A stretch of DNA of 64,000 bases from Ruminococcus flavefaciens (GTDB taxonomy: Bacteria > Bacillota > Clostridia > Oscillospirales > Ruminococcaceae): assembly GCA_023667045.1 (NCBI GenBank), contig JAMPAU010000001.1, forward strand, positions 62,001 to 126,000, read 5' to 3'. The position numbers and the translations under genes are program-made. Below the pieces are notes generated by a model, which saw nothing but the letters and a program-made list of their open reading frames with translations, was not told where the DNA came from and did not search any database. Each line of letters starts with the position of its first letter. Position 1 is the first letter of the stretch. Positions 34,848 through 44,828 of the stretch are shown piece after piece.

Positions 34848-37163
34848 TTACTGCTCCTTTTTTTCTCTTGCGGTTACAGTAATATTTTCACCGTCTGCTG
34901 AAACGTCGATACCGCTTATTCCGGAAACGTTTTCAATTATTATCTCTGCGATTCTGTCTTCAATTTCCTGACGTATAACACGCCTTATATCTCTTGCACC
35001 ATAGGGCTTGCCGTAAGATTTTTCAGCAATAAGTGAAAGTGCCTTGCTGTCGTAGCTTATGCTGAGATTCTTTTCTGAAAGAGGTTCTATCATTTCGTCA
35101 AGCATAAGAGAAGCAATGCTTGCAAAATCTTTCTTGTCAAGCTGTCTGAATACAACAACCTCATCTATACGGCTGATAAATTCGGGTCTGAGGAACTCAC
35201 GGAGACCTTTCATAGCCTTGTCACGAGAGATTTCATTTTCAGTCCTGTTGAATCCCACGCCAAGAGACTTATCAGTAGAGCCGGCATTGGAAGTCATGCA
35301 GATTATAGTATTTTCAAAGTTTATAGTTCTGCCGTGAGCGTCGTCAACCTTTCCTTCGTCAAGAATCTGCATAAGAATATTCATAACGTCGGGGTGAGCC
35401 TTTTCTATCTCGTCAAAAAGTATTACTGAATACGGACGACGGCGTACTTTTTCAGTAAGCTGTCCAGCCTCGTCATATCCGACGTATCCGGGAGGAGAGC
35501 CTATCATTCTTGCAACAGAGTGCTTTTCCATATATTCAGTCATATCAAGACGTATAAGCGGTTCTGTGGAGTCAAACATTTCTTCTGCCAGAGCCTTTAC
35601 AAGTTCAGTTTTTCCCACACCGGTAGGTCCTACAAAAATAAATGAAGCAGGTCTGCGACGTTTATTGAGATGTACTCTTGTACGCTTTATAGCCTTTGAG
35701 AGAGTTTCAACAGCCTCGTCCTGTCCGAGAACACGCTTTTTTAAAGCACCCTCAAGACGTGCTATTTTAAGAAATTCCGTCTCAGCAATCTTGCTTGCCG
35801 GAATACCAGTCCACAGCTCAACGACCTTTGTAATATCTTCTTCCATAACCTGAACGTTTTCAGCCTTTTCTTTCAGAGACTTTTCAGCTTCATGTGCATG
35901 GATAAGTTTTCCCTTTACTTCAGCGAGTGCCTGATAGTCCGGTTCAGTCTGTTCTGAAATATTCTTTTCCATGCCCTCAAGTACAGATATTTCCTTTTTC
36001 AGCTTGTCATATTCAGCAATTTCGGGTGAACGTATACAAGCCCTTGCACAGCCTTCATCAAGCAGGTCTATAGCCTTGTCGGGCAGGAAACGGTCTGTTA
36101 TATATCTTTCTGAGAGAACAGCACATACTCTTACAAGATAGTCCGAAATATGCACTCTGTGATAGTTTTCGTAATATTTCTTGATTCCAAGAAGTACGTC
36201 AACAGTTTCTTCAATGGTAGGCTCTGCAACGGTTACAGGCTGGAAACGTCTTTCAAGTGCCGAATCCTTTTCAATGTACTTTCTGTACTCGCTGAAAGTA
36301 GTAGCACCGATAACCTGTATTTCGCCCCTTGAAAGTGCCGGTTTGAGAATATTTGCGGCATTCATTGAACCCTCTGAATCGCCTGCACCAACAAGGTTAT
36401 GAACCTCATCAATAAAGAGAATAATATTTCCCTCACGCTTTACTTCGTCAACAAGACCTTTCACACGGCTTTCAAACTGTCCTCTGAACTGTGTACCGGC
36501 AACAAGTGCGGTAAGGTCAAGCAGATAAACTTTCTTGTCGGCAAGGTTAAAGGGTACATTTCCCTCATTTATATGTTGTGCGATACCCTCAGCAATGGCG
36601 GTTTTTCCCACACCCGGCTCACCGATAAGACACGGGTTATTTTTAGTACGCCTTGAAAGTATCTGTATTACACGTGCAATTTCCTTGTCACGACCTATAA
36701 TATTATCAAGTTCGCCGTTTTCAGCTTTCTTTGAAAGATTGGTACAGTAGCTTCCAAGAAATTTAAGCTCTTTTTGTTTCTTTTCACGCTTGCTGTTTCC
36801 GAAAAGACCACGCTTTTCTTTTTCCGGCTTGCCGTCGCTCTGACTTTTAGGCTCTATAAGTTCAGAAAATGAATCATTTTTATCTAATCCGTTAAATCCG
36901 AACATATTTGAAATGAAATCGGGCATAAGACCCGAACCGCCCATCTCAAAGCTGTCGCCGTCAAGCATACTCATCATCTGGTCTGAAAGCTGGTCAATCT
37001 CCTCGTTTGTTATACCAAGTTTGTCCATGTACTCCGACACCTGCGGAATTTTCTGCTCTCTTGCACACGAAAGACAAAGTCCCTCGTTTTTCTTTTCATT
37101 TCCCTGCATGGAAGTAATAAATACAACCGCTGGTCTTTTCTTACATTTACTGCACATCATCAT
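34848..37163 (-). CDS. clpE: Clp protease ATP-binding subunit with N-terminal zinc finger (ClpE-like)
   Basis: 771 residues, HSP100 unfoldase that feeds ClpP. N-terminal zinc finger with Cys 4, 7, 30 and 33 (CSKCKK ... CLSCAREQ), as in ClpE rather than ClpC. Two AAA+ modules: Walker A GEPGVGKTAI with LFIDEVHNL, and GPTGVGKTEL with LFDEIEKAHP; a coiled middle domain lies between them. A VGF tripeptide after the second module fits ClpP docking. GGGGG 9 bases before the first of three ATG codons. No CtsR-type operator was recognised upstream. Confidence 0.88.
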   Translation of the reverse strand: MMMCSKCKKRPAVVFITSMQGNEKKNEGLCLSCAREQKIPQVSEYMDKLGITNEEIDQLSDQMMSMLDGDSFEMGGSGLMPDFISNMFGFNGLDKNDSFSELIEPKSQSDGKPEKEKRGLFGNSKREKKQKELKFLGSYCTNLSKKAENGELDNIIGRDKEIARVIQILSRRTKNNPCLIGEPGVGKTAIAEGIAQHINEGNVPFNLADKKVYLLDLTALVAGTQFRGQFESRVKGLVDEVKREGNIILFIDEVHNLVGAGDSEGSMNAANILKPALSRGEIQVIGATTFSEYRKYIEKDSALERRFQPVTVAEPTIEETVDVLLGIKKYYENYHRVHISDYLVRVCAVLSERYITDRFLPDKAIDLLDEGCARACIRSPEIAEYDKLKKEISVLEGMEKNISEQTEPDYQALAEVKGKLIHAHEAEKSLKEKAENVQVMEEDITKVVELWTGIPASKIAETEFLKIARLEGALKKRVLGQDEAVETLSKAIKRTRVHLNKRRRPASFIFVGPTGVGKTELVKALAEEMFDSTEPLIRLDMTEYMEKHSVARMIGSPPGYVGYDEAGQLTEKVRRRPYSVILFDEIEKAHPDVMNILMQILDEGKVDDAHGRTINFENTIICMTSNAGSTDKSLGVGFNRTENEISRDKAMKGLREFLRPEFISRIDEVVVFRQLDKKDFASIASLMLDEMIEPLSEKNLSISYDSKALSLIAEKSYGKPYGARDIRRVIRQEIEDRIAEIIIENVSGISGIDVSADGENITVTAREKKEQ

Positions 37164-37235
37164 CAGGCATTTCCCCCTGTTATTATTTTTTCTTTATTTC
37201 CGTAAAATATTCCTGCGGAAAAACTGTAATATATC

Positions 37236-38135
37236 TTACATTTTACAAGCAATATCATAAGCATACTTGAAAATGTAAGTTTTGTCAATAGCATCGTTGT
37301 TAAAAAATAACATTTCGTTGCTTCCCATGACCACATAAAGACGAACCGCAACAGCTACTATAAATACAACTGCCACGCCGATAAAAAGTCCGCATATACC
37401 TCCGGCAACGTGCGACCCCGTACTTTCGTTGACTTCACGCTGACTTCCGGACAGTGACTTTGATGTCATAAGACCTATGATAAATATAACGGCAAAAAGT
37501 ATAACGCATACAAGCAGTCTGATAATATCCATATAAGCCTCTGCGATATAATCATCTGCTATAATTTCGGCTACTTCTCTGCGTTGCTCTCCGGTTTTTA
37601 TCATTTTGAGCAGATTTCCGAAATCCGCCTTGCCGTCTGTTATTTTCTGTGCGGCTGTCTCAACGGCATACTTGCTGAAATCACTGGAAATAAGCTGTTT
37701 CATTACTTCCGCATATGCTTTATTGAGATTTTCATAAAAGAACTCCTCCTTATCAACAACCTTGCCGTTTATGCTGTTGAGATAGTTATAAAGCTGTTCA
37801 TCAAGGTCTTTTTCAGAGTCCAGAATATTTTCAATCTTATCCCTTTTGACAAACACTCCGTACTCCATGTTTTCAAGCGAATCTCCCAGATATGAGGATA
37901 TTTCAATGTCAATAAGCGACTTCTCTGTTTTTTTGATATTGCTGTCACGCACTGCCGTCTTGTAAACACTTTCTGAAACAGCCTGACTTACAGGCACTGC
38001 AATGACAATACCCACTATACAGCCGATAATCGCAACCACTGACCTAAATATACCCTTTTTTCCGAAAAGATACAGGCATACCAGCAAAACGGCAACGGCT
38101 ATCACATCATAAAACCAACCAAATTGTGTTCCCAT
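37236..38135 (-). CDS. CvpA-like membrane protein
   Basis: 299 residues. Two N-terminal membrane segments (FYDVIAVAVLLVCLYLFGKK then SVVAIIGCIVGIVIAVPVSQ), a long charged extracellular or cytoplasmic middle part (about 60-200) and two or three C-terminal membrane segments. The GxxRG-like KKGIFRSVV after the first segment fits the CvpA/colicin-V-production family, whose role in Firmicutes is unclear. Confidence 0.75.
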   Translation of the reverse strand: MGTQFGWFYDVIAVAVLLVCLYLFGKKGIFRSVVAIIGCIVGIVIAVPVSQAVSESVYKTAVRDSNIKKTEKSLIDIEISSYLGDSLENMEYGVFVKRDKIENILDSEKDLDEQLYNYLNSINGKVVDKEEFFYENLNKAYAEVMKQLISSDFSKYAVETAAQKITDGKADFGNLLKMIKTGEQRREVAEIIADDYIAEAYMDIIRLLVCVILFAVIFIIGLMTSKSLSGSQREVNESTGSHVAGGICGLFIGVAVVFIVAVAVRLYVVMGSNEMLFFNNDAIDKTYIFKYAYDIACKM

Positions 38136-38192
38136 TCAATATGCACGTACAGTTATTCAACCGACGTACTTTCCCCCTTTCTTAAAAAAATA

Positions 38193-39359
38193 TCAGCTCT
38201 CATAGTCAATTCTGTCAATCTTATTATAGCCTTTCAGAAAAACATACTCACTGCTTCTTACGAATCCGGAATATGAATCGGCTACTGAGGCTTTTGAACG
38301 AATCTCACCGCTGAAATCATATGCACGGATTTCTTCCTTGCACATGACATAGGCGAGACCGTCATATACTTCCACATCAACAGCCTTTTGTCCGAGGTCA
38401 ATTATAAGAGGCTCGGCAGAATTTCCGTTAAAAAGTACCATAATATATTTACGTCTGTCATCGTTGTTTATGATAACGGCAGATTTACCGTTTATACTTG
38501 CACCGCCTTTCAGTTCTCCGTCATAGCGGTAGTATGAACTTATCTGACCGTTTTCGTTTATATAGCCACAAGCGTCAAAACCAAGAACAAATGCACCGCT
38601 GTCATAGCCGAAAACATCAAGTCCGGCGGTATTAAGACCGGGAGAAGTCCACCTTTCAGCACTTTCAGTAAAGATTACCTGCTGGACGGACGTTACAAGA
38701 GAACCGTTTTCGGCTTTCAGAAAGCTTATCACACAGCCACTGCTTTGGTTGGTAAAGCTTATGTCGCTTACATACTCCATACACTTACGCTCATAGATTG
38801 TATTACCCTTTTTGTCATATACAAATATCTCGCATTCGTAATTATCCGACGATGTGACGACCGCCGAATAGCCCTCCGGACTTATCCTTGCAAACCTTAT
38901 ATTATTCTTGAATTTATTCTTGTATATAATACCTTCTTCATTTTCAATGCAGAAATCGTCACCGCCGTTTTCATAAATCAAAGCCCTGCCGTTATCAGCC
39001 CGAAGCACTGCATTAGTATATGCGTGCTGACGCTTTCTCATTAACGTACCGTCTGTATTATAGAAAAAAATATGTACATCGCTAAGTAATATCAGCTTGT
39101 CCTGAGTTTGCTTTAACTGATAGCTGTATTCTCCGGTTACTTCAATAGGGAAATTTCCCTCCGCAAGCGTACCGGAATTTATTATAGTATTATACTGCCT
39201 GCCTATTCCACGCATTTTACTGAGCCATGTTTCCCTTGTAAAGTAAAGTCCACCGGCTATGCCTGCAACAAGCACGAATACAAGGAATTTCGCAATCTTT
39301 TTCTTTCTCTGCTGACGTTTTTTTACTTCAACTATGTCATCTTTATCATAAAGCGACAC
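38193..39359 (-). CDS. DUF5711-type membrane-anchored beta-propeller protein
   Basis: 388 residues. A basic N-terminus (VKKRQQRKKKIAK), one membrane anchor (residues 24-41), then an extracytoplasmic region of repeated strands (for example VHIFFYNTDGTLM, ECEIFVYDKKGNTI, DVFGYDSGAFVLGFDACGY) typical of WD40-like propellers. I recognise it as DUF5711, function unknown. GTG start with GGGAG upstream. 35 bases before truA stops on the same strand, so part of the same series. Confidence 0.75.
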   Translation of the reverse strand: MSLYDKDDIVEVKKRQQRKKKIAKFLVFVLVAGIAGGLYFTRETWLSKMRGIGRQYNTIINSGTLAEGNFPIEVTGEYSYQLKQTQDKLILLSDVHIFFYNTDGTLMRKRQHAYTNAVLRADNGRALIYENGGDDFCIENEEGIIYKNKFKNNIRFARISPEGYSAVVTSSDNYECEIFVYDKKGNTIYERKCMEYVSDISFTNQSSGCVISFLKAENGSLVTSVQQVIFTESAERWTSPGLNTAGLDVFGYDSGAFVLGFDACGYINENGQISSYYRYDGELKGGASINGKSAVIINNDDRRKYIMVLFNGNSAEPLIIDLGQKAVDVEVYDGLAYVMCKEEIRAYDFSGEIRSKASVADSYSGFVRSSEYVFLKGYNKIDRIDYES

Positions 39360-39394
39360 TCCGTATCACTCCCTGCCGTAAAATTCTTCTGTTC

Positions 39395-40150
39395 TCACAT
39401 AAATAAATCTTTTTCGCTGTAAAAAACCCTGTTAAGATAAAGACCATGTGCCATTGCTGTTCTGCCTGCTCTGAGACGGTTTTTTGCAGAAATTATTTCC
39501 GGAATATCATCAGCGGAAATTCTTTTCTCGCTCACATCAAGCAAAGTGCCGACAATAATCCTAATCATATTATACAGAAAACCGTTGCCTTTTACAAGTA
39601 TTATCACCGTATCACCATAATTTTCCATGTCAAGCGAATAAATAGTACGCACAGTTGTTGAAACATTTGTACAGTCCGCACAGAAAGAAGCAAAGTCATG
39701 AGTACCTACAAAGTAACTTCCGGCTTTTTTTACAGCGTCAATATCAAGTTTCCGCCGATAATGAAACATCAAATCAGATGCAAATGGATTTTTGGATTCA
39801 CTGCAATGTATCTTGTAGACGTATTCTTTTCCTACACAGTCAAACCTTGCATGAAAGTCCGGCTGTACTTCTTCGCATGAAAGAATAGATATATCGTCCG
39901 GCAGATGACCGTTTACGCCACGCACAAATCCAAGCGTACTGATTTTACTTTCCGTGCGGACGTTAAAGCAGAACTGGTTAGCGTGTACTCCGGTATCTGT
40001 ACGGGAACAGCCTGTTATTGATACTTTTTCATTAAGTACCTTTGAAACGTTTTTTTCAAGCACTTCCTGTACCGTAAGGGCGTTGCTCTGTATCTGAAAA
40101 CCATGATAATTAGTCCCCCTGTAAGCTGTCATCACTTTGAGATTTCGCAT
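39395..40150 (-). CDS. truA: tRNA pseudouridine(38-40) synthase TruA
   Basis: 251 residues. Catalytic Asp 52 in SITGCSRTDTGVHA; other family motifs are RGTNYHGFQIQ, the FNVRTESK strand and GNGFLYNMIRIIVGTLLDV. ATG at 40150 has a perfect AGGAGG 6 bases upstream, which places the start 41 bases inside the YfhO-type gene in another frame; a later Met (40132) is possible but without a site. Confidence 0.95.
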   Translation of the reverse strand: MRNLKVMTAYRGTNYHGFQIQSNALTVQEVLEKNVSKVLNEKVSITGCSRTDTGVHANQFCFNVRTESKISTLGFVRGVNGHLPDDISILSCEEVQPDFHARFDCVGKEYVYKIHCSESKNPFASDLMFHYRRKLDIDAVKKAGSYFVGTHDFASFCADCTNVSTTVRTIYSLDMENYGDTVIILVKGNGFLYNMIRIIVGTLLDVSEKRISADDIPEIISAKNRLRAGRTAMAHGLYLNRVFYSEKDLFM

Positions 40151-43127
40151 TTTCAACCTCCTGTCCGGAATCTTCTGTTTCTTCTTCTATGGCAGTCTCC
40201 GGCACTTCTTCCATAATTTCATTTTCTTTCTCAACTGAATCTTCCTTTTTTCTTTTACGGCGTTTCACATCAAGGAACGCAATAACTCCGCATAATACCA
40301 AAGCCGTACCCGATACTGCAACGCCTGTCACGAGACCCTCCGGCATATATTTAAGAATTATAGTATGATGTCCGGCTGAGACTTCCGCACCGAGCATTGA
40401 GTGAAGTACCTTTGTTGTTTCGGTTTTTACGCCGTCCACATAGACTGACCAGCCTTTTTCATAGGGTATGGAAAGAAAAAGTATTCCGTCATTGATAACG
40501 TCTATGTCTCCAGTTATTTCTGTGTCGCTGAAAGAGGTTATATTAAGCTGTTCGTCTGCCAGTTTATTGTATGCTTCTTCAAAGGCTGATTTTTTAAGTG
40601 CATAAATCATAAGATTGTAACTTCCAGAATCTTTATCGCTTTTTGCAAAAATTTCAACGTCTGTCGTGCTTCCTGCCTGAGCGTTGCCCATAGGAAACAC
40701 TATCGGGTAATCTTCAACTGATACTTCGCTTTCGATAATATTTCCGTCACACTTTACTGAAAGCTTATCACAACCGCCGTTATTTGCATAGCCGTACAGG
40801 TAGCCGTCTTCAACGCCGTCAAAGCTATACACTGTACTTGCCGAAAGGTTTTTATTGTCCTTTGTAAAGGAATATTTTCCGTAACCGTTTTTTGTTACTG
40901 TCATATTCTTATAGTCAACCAATGCAACAGGCTGTGCCGTAAAACATGGGTTTTCACTGCCTGTAGCAAGTTTCATGACATTATTCTGATACTCAAACGG
41001 ATTAACAGCGTTTTTGTCTTCGAGTTCAAGAATATCATCATTCATCATGAATCCGAGCGACAGCGGATAATTATTTTTGTACAGGTAAACGCTGTCTTCT
41101 ATTTTCTGCATTTCAAGGGACATTTCTTCGCTTTTCATAGGTTTTCCTTTGGAAATAATATACTTTATTCCCAAAAGCGAATTGACTACTGGAGTAGAAG
41201 TTCTGTAATAGTATCTGTTTCCGGCTTCAGAGGCATAAAGTCCTAAACGCCTCATAAGTCTAGTGACTGAAACGTTAGCGGAAGATGAAAACTGTGAAAC
41301 TCCATAATATCCATAAAGCGAACTATCATTCAAAGTATACGTACCTGTCATTTCTGTCCTGTAAAAAAGGTCACTGTCATTTTCACGGGCATTTGAAAGC
41401 AGTGTCTGTACCTGTTCATTTCTGTCCGGATATGATGTATAGCTTGATGTGTCAACAGTCTGTACACCTATTACGGCATTTGCGACAAGCTCAAAGCCCA
41501 TTACGCATGAAACTGTTACACCCACCAAAGAGTTTCTTAAAACTTGATTTTTTATATTTAGGGTCTTTATCAGTGCAAATATTATGAAAAATGCAACCAC
41601 AACTACAAGCGACATTATTACAGGCTTTATTCTGACAGAATTAAAGAAATCCTCAAATTTAATAGTCTTGTCCGAATCTGTAAGAAACATGAAGAATACG
41701 CCCCACACTGCCAAAAGTATCGGCACAAAGACAATACTATACTTTATGTTCTTTAATACAGACGACAATATCACAATAGCTATAGTTACGGCAACTGCTA
41801 TAGTCAGTACTGTCATATTTGTTTTGCTTAACGGAAAATCTTTCGGTTCTGCACGGTAATGCAAATAAAACACAACCGCTGGTGCTATGAGCGTGAGAAT
41901 AAACTGATATGCAGTTATGCCCTTTTTCATCATAACGTCATACGCTCTGAATGCCGATACGACAAGCACAAAGCTGAATATAAATGCAAATCTATATGGT
42001 ATCTGATTAGTGAAGTGAAATCCGTGCCATATATAGTTAAGCTTGTTCATGTTACAGCTTACGACTATTACGGCAAGCATGACAAGAGACGATATTTTTT
42101 CACGTATTTTTATACCATTAGAAAGCACAAACACTCCAAACAAAAACACAGCAAGCATTCCGCACGCAAAATTAGGCAGTCCCTCAACCTTTACGGGTTT
42201 GCTGAAAGAAAGCAGATTCTTTAAAATATCTGTCCATTTTTCATAGAAAGTAGTATCTTTCGGGAAAGTATTTTCTGCACTGTAAGTGAGTTTAAGTCCG
42301 AAATACGCCGGCAGTGTCATAAAAGCCGAGAGGGCTATTCCCAGTACAGAAGAACGAATCATTATTCCAAGCTTTACAAAAAAGTCCTTGATACCTTTAG
42401 GTTCGATAATTCCGGCGGCTGCAAACATAAATATACAGAATATACAAGTAAAATATCCTATATAATAGCTCGACACAAGCGACAGGGCAAGCGATACAGT
42501 AAAGAGTTTCCATTTGCGTTCACGGCATATCGCCACAACTCCGGTCATGACAAGCGGAAACAATGCTATCGTATCAAACCACATTACATTCCAGTAATAG
42601 CCAAGCACGTAACTGCACAGTGCGAACATTGTTGAGAACATACACACTGAAAAGTTTTTCTGTCTGTAGGTATACCGCAAAAAACAACTACAAAATGCTC
42701 CGCTGAAACCTATCTTTGCAATAAGTATATATGTGAGTGCGTCCCTTACGTGTTCGCCGTCAAAGAACACTGAGAGCCAGTTCAGCGGACTCGCCGAATA
42801 ATACGATATTAAGGAAAGAAAGTTAGTTCCCATTCCGTTCTGCCACGAGTAAAGAAAAGAACCGCCGTTCATGAGCTTTTCCCTTACCACACGGAAAAAC
42901 GGATAATACTGATGCCATAAGTCCACAACAAGCATCTGCCTGTCTCCGAAAGGATGTATGCTACTTTGTGCAAACGCATAAAGCATTATTCCTGCTGGCA
43001 CTATAAATGAAATCAGGAAACATAATATTCCCTTGTCATAAATGAATCTTAAGAATCTGTTGTTTTTAATTCCGGTCAGTATTTTCACAAAACCGTTGCT
43101 TTTTGTAATCTCTCTGTTATCTTTCAT
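40110..43127 (-). CDS. YfhO-family membrane protein
   Basis: 1005 residues. About a dozen membrane segments in the first 560 residues, with PFGDRQMLVVDLWHQYYPFF and WQNGMGTNFLSLISYYSASP as the conserved YfhO opening (GT-C-like). A large extracytoplasmic domain follows (about 575-925), then one more membrane segment and an acidic cytoplasmic tail of about 50 residues. YfhO in Bacillus takes part in glycosylating lipoteichoic acid. Lies between ecfT and truA. Confidence 0.9.
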   Translation of the reverse strand: MKDNREITKSNGFVKILTGIKNNRFLRFIYDKGILCFLISFIVPAGIMLYAFAQSSIHPFGDRQMLVVDLWHQYYPFFRVVREKLMNGGSFLYSWQNGMGTNFLSLISYYSASPLNWLSVFFDGEHVRDALTYILIAKIGFSGAFCSCFLRYTYRQKNFSVCMFSTMFALCSYVLGYYWNVMWFDTIALFPLVMTGVVAICRERKWKLFTVSLALSLVSSYYIGYFTCIFCIFMFAAAGIIEPKGIKDFFVKLGIMIRSSVLGIALSAFMTLPAYFGLKLTYSAENTFPKDTTFYEKWTDILKNLLSFSKPVKVEGLPNFACGMLAVFLFGVFVLSNGIKIREKISSLVMLAVIVVSCNMNKLNYIWHGFHFTNQIPYRFAFIFSFVLVVSAFRAYDVMMKKGITAYQFILTLIAPAVVFYLHYRAEPKDFPLSKTNMTVLTIAVAVTIAIVILSSVLKNIKYSIVFVPILLAVWGVFFMFLTDSDKTIKFEDFFNSVRIKPVIMSLVVVVAFFIIFALIKTLNIKNQVLRNSLVGVTVSCVMGFELVANAVIGVQTVDTSSYTSYPDRNEQVQTLLSNARENDSDLFYRTEMTGTYTLNDSSLYGYYGVSQFSSSANVSVTRLMRRLGLYASEAGNRYYYRTSTPVVNSLLGIKYIISKGKPMKSEEMSLEMQKIEDSVYLYKNNYPLSLGFMMNDDILELEDKNAVNPFEYQNNVMKLATGSENPCFTAQPVALVDYKNMTVTKNGYGKYSFTKDNKNLSASTVYSFDGVEDGYLYGYANNGGCDKLSVKCDGNIIESEVSVEDYPIVFPMGNAQAGSTTDVEIFAKSDKDSGSYNLMIYALKKSAFEEAYNKLADEQLNITSFSDTEITGDIDVINDGILFLSIPYEKGWSVYVDGVKTETTKVLHSMLGAEVSAGHHTIILKYMPEGLVTGVAVSGTALVLCGVIAFLDVKRRKRKKEDSVEKENEIMEEVPETAIEEETEDSGQEVENAKSQSDDSLQGD

Positions 43128-43140
43128 TTGCTTTTATTCC

Positions 43141-43950
43141 TCAAATAATTATATTTACTGCAATCACGCACGCTAGAAAAAACAAAGTGACTGCAAGTGC
43201 TATATAGTCTCTCGGAGCAGATTTAAGCTGTCTCAGTCTTGTACGCCCCTCTCCGCCACAGTAACAACGGCATTCCATAGCTGTGGCGAGTTCGTCTGCC
43301 CTGCGAAACGCCGACACAAACAGCGGTATAAGTATTGATACCATATTTTTGGCTCTGTTCATAAAACTGCCTGTGTCAATTTCCGCACCTCTTGCTTTCT
43401 GTGCGGAAATGAGCTTGTCAGTTTCCTCAATCAGAGTAGGAATAAACCTAAGTGCTATTGACATCATCATGGCAAGCTCGTGTACCGGAAACTTAAACCT
43501 TTTAAGCGGTGACAGCAGTCTTTCCACAGCGTCGGTCAGAGTAATGGGCGACGTTGTGTATGTCAGCAGAGAACTTCCGGCTATGAGCAGGATTATCCTT
43601 ATCATCATGACAACACTTACATTGATTCCGTCAGAAGTTATTTTCAGAAATTTCCAGTTAAAGTAAACCGTTCCGCTGTGAACAAAAAGTATATTAAGCA
43701 ACGCCGTTATCAGCAGAAAGGGCATAAGCGGTTTTATACTTTTTGCAAACATTTTCAGCTTTATCTTTGAAAGTAATACAGCTATAACCGTATACACTGC
43801 TCCGACTGCAAGGCACACAAAAGAATCTCCGGTAAAAATCATGATGATAAAAATTAGGGTCATGACTATCTTGAAACGGGGGTCAAGCCGGTGAATAACA
43901 CTGTCCGCCGGAAAAAACTGCCCTATTGTAATATCTTTCAGCAAAATCAA
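43141..43950 (-). CDS. ecfT: ECF transporter membrane component EcfT
   Basis: 269 residues, the shared transmembrane part of energy-coupling-factor vitamin importers. Five or six membrane segments and the two coupling motifs: AQKARGAEID (first Ala-Arg-Gly) and RADELATAMECRCY (second). TTG start inside the ecfA2 stop (TTGA). Substrate is set by separate S components, none of which is in the window. Confidence 0.93.
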   Translation of the reverse strand: MILLKDITIGQFFPADSVIHRLDPRFKIVMTLIFIIMIFTGDSFVCLAVGAVYTVIAVLLSKIKLKMFAKSIKPLMPFLLITALLNILFVHSGTVYFNWKFLKITSDGINVSVVMMIRIILLIAGSSLLTYTTSPITLTDAVERLLSPLKRFKFPVHELAMMMSIALRFIPTLIEETDKLISAQKARGAEIDTGSFMNRAKNMVSILIPLFVSAFRRADELATAMECRCYCGGEGRTRLRQLKSAPRDYIALAVTLFFLACVIAVNIII

Positions 43951-44810
43951 CCGCCCTGCCTTTCTTTCAGATAATTTAAAATAAGCTCCTCCGCACGCTC
44001 AACTGTATATACTTCCCTGCCAAAGTCAATGCCACGCTTTTTCAGTTCAATAAAGACTTTAGTTATCTGCGGTACGTCAAGACCGATTTCTGCAATCTCC
44101 TCCGCACGTGAAAAGACCTTTTCCGTCTCGTCAAAACAGAATATCCTTGATTTATTCATAACAAGAATCCTGTCGGCAAATGAGGCTATATCTTCCATGC
44201 TGTGAGAAACTATAAGTATTGTATTTTTAGTTTTTCTGTGATAAGCCTTTATGCATTCAAAAATCCTGTCACGACCGGCAGGGTCAAGTCCGGCAGCCGG
44301 CTCATCAAGAATGAGTACACGGGGATTCATAGCCATAACTCCGGCAATGGCAACACGTCTTTTCTGACCGCCGGAAAGTTCAAAGGGCGACCTCTCCAGA
44401 AGTTCTTCCGGAAGTCCTAAATCATGTGCGGTCTCAATGACACGGCGTTTTATTTCAGCCTCGTCAAGTCCCATATTCTTACAGCCGAAAGCAATATCCT
44501 TGTATGCAGTTTCCTCAAAAATCTGATATTCGGGGTACTGAAAAACAAGTCCCACCTGAAAACGCACATCACGGATTTTGTTTTTGTCTTCCCATATGTC
44601 TTTGCCGTCAAGATATACTTTTCCGGAAGTGGCTTTTAAAAGACCATTGAAATGCTGTATAAGCGTGGACTTTCCTGAACCGGTATGCCCCATTACGCCG
44701 ACCATTTCTCCCTCCTCTATTTCAAGATTAACGTGGTCTACAGCGGTCTTCTCAAATGGCGTACCTTGACTGTATACGTATGTTAAATCCTCTGTTTTAA
44801 GGACTGCCAA
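43947..44810 (-). CDS. ecfA2: ECF transporter ATPase EcfA2
   Basis: 287 residues. Walker A GHTGSGKSTL (about 40-49), Q-loop VFQYPEYQIFEET, signature FELSGGQKRRVAI, Walker B VLILDEPAAGLD, H-loop SHSMEDI. The PEYQIFEE stretch marks the EcfA2 type. TTG start with AGGAG 10 bases upstream. Normally next to ecfA1; here a dockerin gene lies between them. Confidence 0.93.
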   Translation of the reverse strand: MAVLKTEDLTYVYSQGTPFEKTAVDHVNLEIEEGEMVGVMGHTGSGKSTLIQHFNGLLKATSGKVYLDGKDIWEDKNKIRDVRFQVGLVFQYPEYQIFEETAYKDIAFGCKNMGLDEAEIKRRVIETAHDLGLPEELLERSPFELSGGQKRRVAIAGVMAMNPRVLILDEPAAGLDPAGRDRIFECIKAYHRKTKNTILIVSHSMEDIASFADRILVMNKSRIFCFDETEKVFSRAEEIAEIGLDVPQITKVFIELKKRGIDFGREVYTVERAEELILNYLKERQGG

Positions 44811-44828
44811 ATCTTTATCTCTCCTTTT

